From: an uncultured Bacilli bacterium
GTDB lineage: Bacteria > Bacillota_I > Bacilli_A > RF39 > UBA660
Length of the DNA stretch: 38,874 bases
Reading direction: 5' to 3'
NCBI GenBank assembly: GCA_944332025.1
Contig: CALVJB010000010.1
Location: 1-38,874 of the forward strand
In this document: positions 34,503 through 38,874 of the stretch, in pieces
Numbering within the stretch: the stretch's first letter is position 1
Layout: every line of letters begins with the position of its first letter
Notes under the pieces: generated by a model
What the model saw: only the letters and a program-made list of their open reading frames with translations
Told to the model about the DNA's origin: nothing
Database searches by the model: none
Made by a program: the position numbers and the translations under genes

Positions 34503-34531
34503 AGTATAACTTAGTTTTAGATTTCCCACAA
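34503..34531 (-). promoter_or_regulatory. Promoter of the Tad/T4SS locus
   Basis: On the minus strand TTGTGG (34526-34531) and TATACT (34503-34508) are 17 bp apart, 25 bp before the first gene of the locus. It is back to back with the promoter of the thioredoxin-like gene, within a 112-bp divergent region. Confidence 0.55.
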
Positions 34532-34539
34532 GTAGAAAC

Positions 34540-34568
34540 TTGTTTTTATTTACTGTTCTTGCTATAAT
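34540..34568 (+). promoter_or_regulatory. Promoter of the thioredoxin-like lipoprotein gene
   Basis: TTGTTT (34540-34545) and TATAAT (34563-34568) with extended TGC, spaced by 17 bp. The perfect -10 and spacing make it the likely start of the plus-strand gene. Confidence 0.65.
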
Positions 34569-34590
34569 ACTTAAGGAAAGTAGTGATAAA

Positions 34591-34995
34591 ATGAAAAAGA
34601 AAATTAAGTATTTATTAATAGGTATCTTAGCCATGTTTTTAACAGGATGCTCTAATAGTAATGTTATTACTGACATTGATTATAGTAAGTTAGAAGAAAT
34701 GATTGATAATAAAGAAAGCTTTATTTTAGAGGTTGTCCAAACAGGATGTTCTCACTGTGAGGAATTTTCTCCAAGGTTTAGAACAGTCTTAAAGACAAAT
34801 GACAAAGAAGCCTATTCTCTTAATTTATATAATATGACAGATGAAGAAAGAAAAAAATTCAATGAACTAACAACTAGTGTATCAGGAACCCCTACTGTTC
34901 TATATTTTGAAAATGGTAAAGAAACATCACACAAAATAAATGGTGCCGTAGATAATGAAAATATAGAAGAATTTTTAGATAATATAGAAAAATAA
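34591..34995 (+). CDS. Thioredoxin-like lipoprotein
   Basis: 134 aa. Start at ATG 34591 (MKKKIKYLLIG), preceded by AAGGAAAG; a longer upstream frame would place the promoter inside the gene. Lipobox LTGC gives lipidated Cys20. Thioredoxin fold with the redox motif CSHC at 53-56 (VVQTGCSHCEEFSP) and a cis-proline SGTPTVLYFENG. Acts outside the membrane as a disulfide oxidoreductase or reductase. The only plus-strand gene, divergent from the secretion locus, whose products are cysteine-rich; this suggests, but does not prove, a folding role for them. Ends in a bidirectional terminator shared with typA DNA. Confidence 0.85.
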   Translation: MKKKIKYLLIGILAMFLTGCSNSNVITDIDYSKLEEMIDNKESFILEVVQTGCSHCEEFSPRFRTVLKTNDKEAYSLNLYNMTDEERKKFNELTTSVSGTPTVLYFENGKETSHKINGAVDNENIEEFLDNIEK

Positions 34996-35167
34996 ATAGA
35001 CTATAACAAAGCCTATTTATTTTTTTTAGCATCTGCCTTTTTTCTCTCTTCTGTATTTAAAATACGTTTTCTAAGTCTAATAAAGTTAGGAGTAACTTCA
35101 ACTAATTCATCAGAATTAATATAGTCAAGTGCATATTCTAAGGTAATAGGACGAGGTCTTTTTAAGA
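34986..35167. repeat. 182-bp direct repeat, left copy (typA 3' end)
   Basis: Identical over 182 bp to 36519-36700. It holds the last four bases of the thioredoxin-like coding region up to its stop, the bidirectional terminator and the final ~150 bp of typA. The two copies flank the Abi gene in direct orientation, 1533 bp apart. Confidence 0.9.
34990..35028. terminator. Bidirectional intrinsic terminator (left copy)
   Basis: AAATAAATAG (34990-34999) pairs with CTATTTATTT (35013-35022) around a 13-nt loop. T runs follow on the plus strand, and A/T runs serve the minus strand. It ends the thioredoxin-like gene; the stop codon lies in the stem. The second copy is at 36523-36561, where it ends typA. 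Confidence 0.7.
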
Positions 35168-35305
35168 ACAACGGTATGATCCTGCAGCGCGCATATTACT
35201 AAGTTGTTTACCTTTAACAACATTAACTGCAAAGTCATTATCTCTATTACATTCAACTATTATCATACCTTCATATACTTCTATACCCGATTCAATAAAT
35301 ATTGT
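35013..35305 (-). pseudogene. typA: Displaced 3' fragment of typA
   Basis: Matches the last ~290 bp of the intact typA gene (36546-36838). The first ~155 bp from the stop are identical; beyond 35167 the match drops to roughly 80% by eye, with one extra base and a 5-bp deletion near 35170-35185 that break the frame. Similarity ends near 35305. It has no start or upstream part, so it is a relic left when the Abi segment entered or when a second typA end recombined here. Confidence 0.85.
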
Positions 35306-35330
35306 AAAAACTATTATAAAAAGAAAAATA

Positions 35331-35354
35331 GGGCTCTATCCTAAAATAGACCCC
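35331..35354 (-). terminator. Intrinsic terminator after the Abi gene
   Basis: GGGCTCTAT (35331-35339) pairs with ATAGACCCC (35346-35354) with one mismatch around a 6-nt loop; on the minus strand it is followed by CTATTTTTCTTTTT. Lies ~70 bp past the stop. A second A/T hairpin (AAAAATG/CATTTTT, about 35359-35378) is closer to the gene. Confidence 0.65.
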
Positions 35355-35421
35355 TTACAAAAATGATTTAACATTTTTTCCTTGCATAGATACTATAACA
35401 TAGATATTAGCCTATGTCAAA

Positions 35422-36417
35422 CTATTGATCCAAATTTTCTTTATAATTTTTTTCAATAATTTTGTCAAAATAATTATATATGGATTTCAATAGTCCATTA
35501 TTAGTATAGTACTTATTATTAAGAATTATTCTTCCATAAAATAACTTTGTTATATCATATTTAACATTATTTCTTATACCTTCACTACTAACAATTATAT
35601 TAAACATATATAATGTATAAGTGATTTGCCTAATTCTAGAATTAGCAAGCTTATTATTTCTATTTTCTTTTCCAATACCACATTCTTTTAAATAATTAAT
35701 TATTAGTGTATCTGCTCTATGTAAATTATCTTTTTTATCAAGCTCAGATAAAACACACGAATTATGTGCTACTGCATTTCTAAGTTTATTAATTTCTCTT
35801 AATATAAATACATATTTATTATCATCTAAATTATACTCTCTAGTATAAAACTCAAAAAAATTAACAAGTTCTCCAAAAGTTATAATCTCAAGAAATTCCC
35901 ATATAGGTATATTCTCAATTTTTTTATCTTTATCAATATCATATTTAGAAAAAATCTTTTTATAATATTCATTACTCACTTTTTTTCTAATGCTATCATG
36001 TACTTTCTTTGGAAATTTTGAATCATTATAATCTTTTTCTAAATAAAGATTAACAATATTATAACCATCTTCTGCATCTATATTCTCTATAGTATTTAAT
36101 ATTCTAATTTTTAAATAATGTTCTATATCTATTATCATCTTAAATAACAATAATCTTGTCCTATAATCTATAATAGCTAAATCTTTTAAGTAAGCAAAAT
36201 CTAAATCTATATATTTACCTTTAAATTCTCCACATTGATATTTAACAAAATTATTTTTATAAGCTGTAACATTATAATAGTTATTATTTTCTGTTAAATA
36301 TTTAATAGCATCGTTTTCAGAACACTTTTCAAATTTTATATTTTTTTCTTTCATATGTGGAACTAGCTCTACTATTTTCATCATTGATTTTAAGCTTAAA
36401 TTGTTTTGTATAATCAT
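35422..36417 (-). CDS. Abi_2-family (AbiD/AbiF-like) abortive infection protein
   Basis: 331 aa. Start at ATG 36417, eight bases after GGAG; a longer frame to 36453 lacks a ribosome site. Features of the Abi_2 family: an early basic region, YIDLDFAYLKDLAIIDYRTRLLLFKMIIDIEHYLKIRI, WEFLEIITFGELVNFFEFY, and LRNAVAHNSCVLS (longer parts abbreviated here as contiguous blocks in the gene). The last has the RxxxxH signature of HEPN ribonucleases. Such proteins kill or arrest the cell on phage infection. More A+T-rich than neighbours and lying alone between two typA 3' ends, it looks horizontally acquired. Confidence 0.82.
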   Translation of the reverse strand: MIIQNNLSLKSMMKIVELVPHMKEKNIKFEKCSENDAIKYLTENNNYYNVTAYKNNFVKYQCGEFKGKYIDLDFAYLKDLAIIDYRTRLLLFKMIIDIEHYLKIRILNTIENIDAEDGYNIVNLYLEKDYNDSKFPKKVHDSIRKKVSNEYYKKIFSKYDIDKDKKIENIPIWEFLEIITFGELVNFFEFYTREYNLDDNKYVFILREINKLRNAVAHNSCVLSELDKKDNLHRADTLIINYLKECGIGKENRNNKLANSRIRQITYTLYMFNIIVSSEGIRNNVKYDITKLFYGRIILNNKYYTNNGLLKSIYNYFDKIIEKNYKENLDQ

Positions 36418-36518
36418 ATATATCACTCCTAACTGATGTGAATAGTATAACACACTATCTATAATAACGGCAGCAAATTTTCTTTAATCATAAATATTAC
36501 TATTATCTATCTAACAAC

Positions 36519-36700
36519 AGAAAAATAAATAGACTATAACAAAGCCTATTTATTTTTTTTAGCATCTGCCTTTTTTCTCTCTTCTGTATTTAAAATACGT
36601 TTTCTAAGTCTAATAAAGTTAGGAGTAACTTCAACTAATTCATCAGAATTAATATAGTCAAGTGCATATTCTAAGGTAATAGGACGAGGTCTTTTTAAGA
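36519..36700. repeat. 182-bp direct repeat, right copy (typA 3' end)
   Basis: Right copy of the repeat described at 34986-35167. Here it is continuous with intact typA. Left of 36519 the sequence is unrelated to that left of 34986, so the repeat boundary is sharp. Confidence 0.9.
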
Positions 36701-38360
36701 CTACAGTATGATCACTTCCTGCAGCACGCATATTTGTTAATTGTTTACCTTTAACAACATTAACTGCAAGGTCATTATCACGATTACATTCTCCTATTAT
36801 CATACCCTCATATACTTCAGTACCAGGTTCAATAAACATAGTCCCTCTATCTTCAAGGTTACCAATTGCATAAGCAGTAGAATTACCATTTTCAACAGAA
36901 ACTAAAACACCTAATTTACGTTCTCCAATATCAACGTTTTCATATGGTTTATATTCGCTAAAAGTATGATTCATAATTCCATATCCCTTAGTCATAGTCA
37001 TAAAGTCTGTAGAAAAACCAATAAGTCCACGAGATGGAATACTATAGTTAAGACGTACTTGATTTTCAAAGTTAGTCATATTCTCCATTACTCCACCACG
37101 AGTTCCTAAATGTTCAATAACACTACCAACAACATCTTCTGGTACTTCTATTTGTAACTCTTCCCAAGGTTCACACTTAACACCATCTATTTCTTTAATA
37201 ATTACTTTAGGTTTAGATACTTCAAGTTCAAAGCCTTCACGACGCATATTTTCTATTAATATTCCAAGATGTAATTCTCCACGACCAGAGACAAGGAAGC
37301 TATCACTCCCAGCAGGCTCTACTCTTAAAGATACGTCTTTTTGCGTCTCACGAATTAATCTTTCTTCTATCTTACGAGCTGTTAAGATTTTACCATCACG
37401 ACCTACAAAAGGACTACTATTAGTACCAAATGTCATTTGTAAAGTTGGTTCATCTATATGTAAAATAGGAAGAGGAAGATTATCTCCCATATTACAAATT
37501 GTCTCACCTACTGATATATCAGCAAGACCTGCAACAGCAACAATATCTCCCGCTTCAGCACTCTCTATCTCTATACGATTATATCCATAATAACCAAATA
37601 ATTTTTGAATTCTAAAGTTCTTAACAGAACCATCTAATCTTATACAACTAACCATTTCACCTGTTTTAATAATACCATTATGAACACGACCAATACCAAT
37701 ACGTCCAACAAACTCGTTATAATCAAGTAATGCTGGTTGAAATTGTAATGGCTTAGAGTTATCACCAATAGGTGCAGGAATCTTATCAATGATTAAGTCA
37801 AGTAATGGTTCAAAACCTTTTTTCTGTGTACTTATATCATCACTTAAACTACAAGTTTCATTTAAAGCACTAGCATATACAACAGGGAAATCAAGTTGTT
37901 CTTCATCAGCACCTAATTCAATGAATAAATCAAGAACTTCATCAACAACTGCACTACATCTAGCACTAGGTTTATCTACTTTATTGATAACTACAATAGG
38001 CTTAACCCCTGCTTCAAAAGCTTTCTTTAAAACAAATCTAGTCTGAGGCATAGCACCTTCATAAGCATCAACAACAAGAATAACGCCATCAACCATATTC
38101 ATAATACGTTCAACTTCTCCTCCAAAGTCAGCATGACCAGGAGTATCAAGAATATTAATACGATAACCGTTATAGTCTAAAGCTGTTGTTTTAGCAAGAA
38201 TTGTAATACCACGTTCTTTCTCTAAAGCATTAGAATCCATTGATACATTACTTACATCTTCATTATCACGAAACATACCTGATGTTTTTAAAATACCATC
38301 TACTAATGTAGTTTTACCATGATCGACATGGGCAATAATTGCTACATTTCTTTTTTTCAT
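36546..38360 (-). CDS. typA: Translational GTPase TypA/BipA
   Basis: 604 aa, normal length. Start at ATG 38360 (MKKRNVAIIAHVDHGKTT) with GGAG ten bases upstream; an in-frame GTG at 38369 is too close to it. GTPase motifs: G1 AHVDHGKTT, G2 region KERGITI, G3 DTPGHADF, G4 NKVD, G5 region SALN. Then EF-Tu-like domain II (GRIGIGRVHNG), EF-G-like domains and the C-terminal BipA domain (GSDHTVVLKRPRPITLEYAL). A ribosome-binding GTPase for assembly and stress adaptation. Its 3' end is duplicated downstream of the Abi gene. Confidence 0.97.
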   Translation of the reverse strand: MKKRNVAIIAHVDHGKTTLVDGILKTSGMFRDNEDVSNVSMDSNALEKERGITILAKTTALDYNGYRINILDTPGHADFGGEVERIMNMVDGVILVVDAYEGAMPQTRFVLKKAFEAGVKPIVVINKVDKPSARCSAVVDEVLDLFIELGADEEQLDFPVVYASALNETCSLSDDISTQKKGFEPLLDLIIDKIPAPIGDNSKPLQFQPALLDYNEFVGRIGIGRVHNGIIKTGEMVSCIRLDGSVKNFRIQKLFGYYGYNRIEIESAEAGDIVAVAGLADISVGETICNMGDNLPLPILHIDEPTLQMTFGTNSSPFVGRDGKILTARKIEERLIRETQKDVSLRVEPAGSDSFLVSGRGELHLGILIENMRREGFELEVSKPKVIIKEIDGVKCEPWEELQIEVPEDVVGSVIEHLGTRGGVMENMTNFENQVRLNYSIPSRGLIGFSTDFMTMTKGYGIMNHTFSEYKPYENVDIGERKLGVLVSVENGNSTAYAIGNLEDRGTMFIEPGTEVYEGMIIGECNRDNDLAVNVVKGKQLTNMRAAGSDHTVVLKRPRPITLEYALDYINSDELVEVTPNFIRLRKRILNTEERKKADAKKNK

Positions 38361-38388
38361 ACTTATCACACTCCAAAATACGTTCTAA

Positions 38389-38394
38389 ATTATA
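38389..38394 (-). promoter_or_regulatory. Extended -10 promoter of typA
   Basis: TGATATAAT on the minus strand gives an extended -10 box (TATAAT at 38389-38394). No good -35 is seen at 17 bp. The leader would be about 20-25 nt with the GGAG site inside. Confidence 0.5.
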
Positions 38395-38410
38395 TCACAG
38401 ATTAAAGAAA

Positions 38411-38432
38411 AATACTAGAGTTTTCTAGTATT
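38411..38432 (-). terminator. Intrinsic terminator after the transposase-like tail
   Basis: AATACTAG (38411-38418) and CTAGTATT (38425-38432) form a perfect 8-bp stem with a 6-nt loop; the minus-strand product ends TATTTTTCTTT. Confidence 0.65.
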
Positions 38433-38438
38433 AAATTT

Positions 38439-38683
38439 TTAAACTAAATTTCTTATTTGATTTTTAGAAAGCCCAGTAGCTTTCATTATATCTTTTATAG
38501 AGATACCTATATTAAGAATAATCTTAGTAGATTTTGTTTCTTCTTCTCTAGCAACATTACTATGCTACTCTATCTTTAAAACTTCCTCTGCTTCTTTTCT
38601 CAGGATTATAAAGCCTATATTATCAATATTATATGTTAGTTCATACACTTTTAAAGTACAACCTTCCATTAATTCAATGTTTC
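38439..38683 (-). pseudogene. Degenerate Rpn-type transposase tail
   Basis: The frame reads an N-terminal part (NVGNIELMEGCTLKVYELTY ...), then meets an in-frame TAG at 38565-38567, and continues as HSNVAREEETKSTKIILNIG and IKDIMKATGLSKNQIRNLV to TAA at 38439. The final helix-turn-helix-like piece (GLSKNQI) is the same as in the next fragment. The stop inside the frame and missing 5' part show it is broken. Confidence 0.6.
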
Positions 38684-38874
38684 CTACATTAACATAGTTA
38701 TCTGATTTTTAGAAAGTCCTGTATATCTCATTATTTTACTAACACTTTCTCCTGCTTTCAACATAGTTTTAGCAATAGTTTTTTTCTCATTACTAGCACC
38801 TTGTTTAAGACCTTGTTCTTTAGCAGTAATTTTTATACTGTTTTCTATTCTTCTTCTTTCCTCTTCTTCATCAT
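38684..38874 (-). CDS. Rpn/PD-(D/E)XK transposase-like protein, C-terminal part
   Basis: Open from the right window edge to TAG at 38684-38686, 62 residues. A charged run (DEEEERRRIENSIKITAKEQ) leads to KTMLKAGESVSKIMRYTGLSKNQITML. This tail, a coiled charged helix followed by 'mLk.G.sv..I...TGLS..qI', is what Rpn family PD-(D/E)XK transposase-like proteins usually carry at the end. Whether the gene is intact cannot be seen. Same family as the fragments at 38439 and at the left edge. Confidence 0.6.
   Translation of the reverse strand, partial: DEEEERRRIENSIKITAKEQGLKQGASNEKKTIAKTMLKAGESVSKIMRYTGLSKNQITMLM

Noticed and set aside
36418-36453. Twelve-codon N-terminal extension of the Abi protein
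   Set aside because: The GGAG site sits eight bases before the internal ATG at 36417 and no site precedes 36453.
1-38874. tRNA, rRNA or CRISPR arrays
   Set aside because: No cloverleaf-like or rRNA-like G+C-rich segments and no regular repeat-spacer pattern were seen on either strand.

Overview
The window is a low-GC, gene-dense bacterial chromosome segment, most likely from an uncultured Bacilli/Mollicutes-related (RF39-like gut) or other low-GC Firmicutes lineage. This placement is inferred from A+T richness, Gram-positive-type components (sortase, lipoproteins, peptidoglycan hydrolases, no secretin or outer-membrane parts) and the similarity of several proteins to Gram-positive families. 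TGA is used as a stop (for example the Nudix and radical-SAM genes), so this is not the Mycoplasma/Spiroplasma code.

Left edge to 7.3 kb (all minus strand): the start of a PD-(D/E)XK (Rpn-type) transposase-like gene; an NAD-salvage operon transcribed pncA - pncB - Nudix - radical SAM - nadE from a consensus promoter at 6276-6304; then a small vapD-like gene with no ordinary start codon plus a 107-aa partner gene. The vapD promoter region holds a perfect palindrome, and an inverted-repeat intergenic element separates it from the next block.

7.3 to 34.5 kb (all minus strand, about 27 kb, tightly packed): one long locus that interleaves two machines. The promoter-proximal part encodes a membrane protein, an Ig-domain membrane protein, a class B-like sortase, a 958-aa cysteine-rich secreted protein, and Tad/Flp pilus parts (CpaB, CpaF/TadA, TadB, TadC, a 53-aa pilin-like peptide, TadE-like proteins, a TadZ-like protein with a degenerate P-loop). 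The distal part encodes a type IV secretion/conjugation-like core: three VirB2/TrbC-like pilin modules, VirB6/TrbL, PrgI/VirB3-like, TraC-like, VirB4, an M23 + glucosaminidase-like hydrolase, two VirB8/NTF2-like proteins, an NlpC/P60 hydrolase, a lipoprotein and a VirD4 coupling protein. No relaxase, integrase or prepilin peptidase is visible. Housekeeping genes flank it on both sides, so it looks like a resident apparatus rather than an obvious ICE. Internal promoters and intrinsic terminators cluster around the pilin-type genes, which suggests separate dosage control of the filament subunits.

34.5 kb to the right edge: a divergent thioredoxin-like lipoprotein (plus strand) that may serve the cysteine-rich proteins of the locus; then an Abi_2-type abortive-infection gene sitting between two copies of the 3' end of typA (182 bp perfectly identical, then diverged), a clear insertion or recombination scar; the intact typA/bipA; and two tail fragments of Rpn-type transposase genes at the right edge.

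The candidate for a new system is the fused Tad-pilus/T4SS locus with its sortase and disulfide-rich surface protein. All family assignments come from reading motifs by eye; no database search was run.
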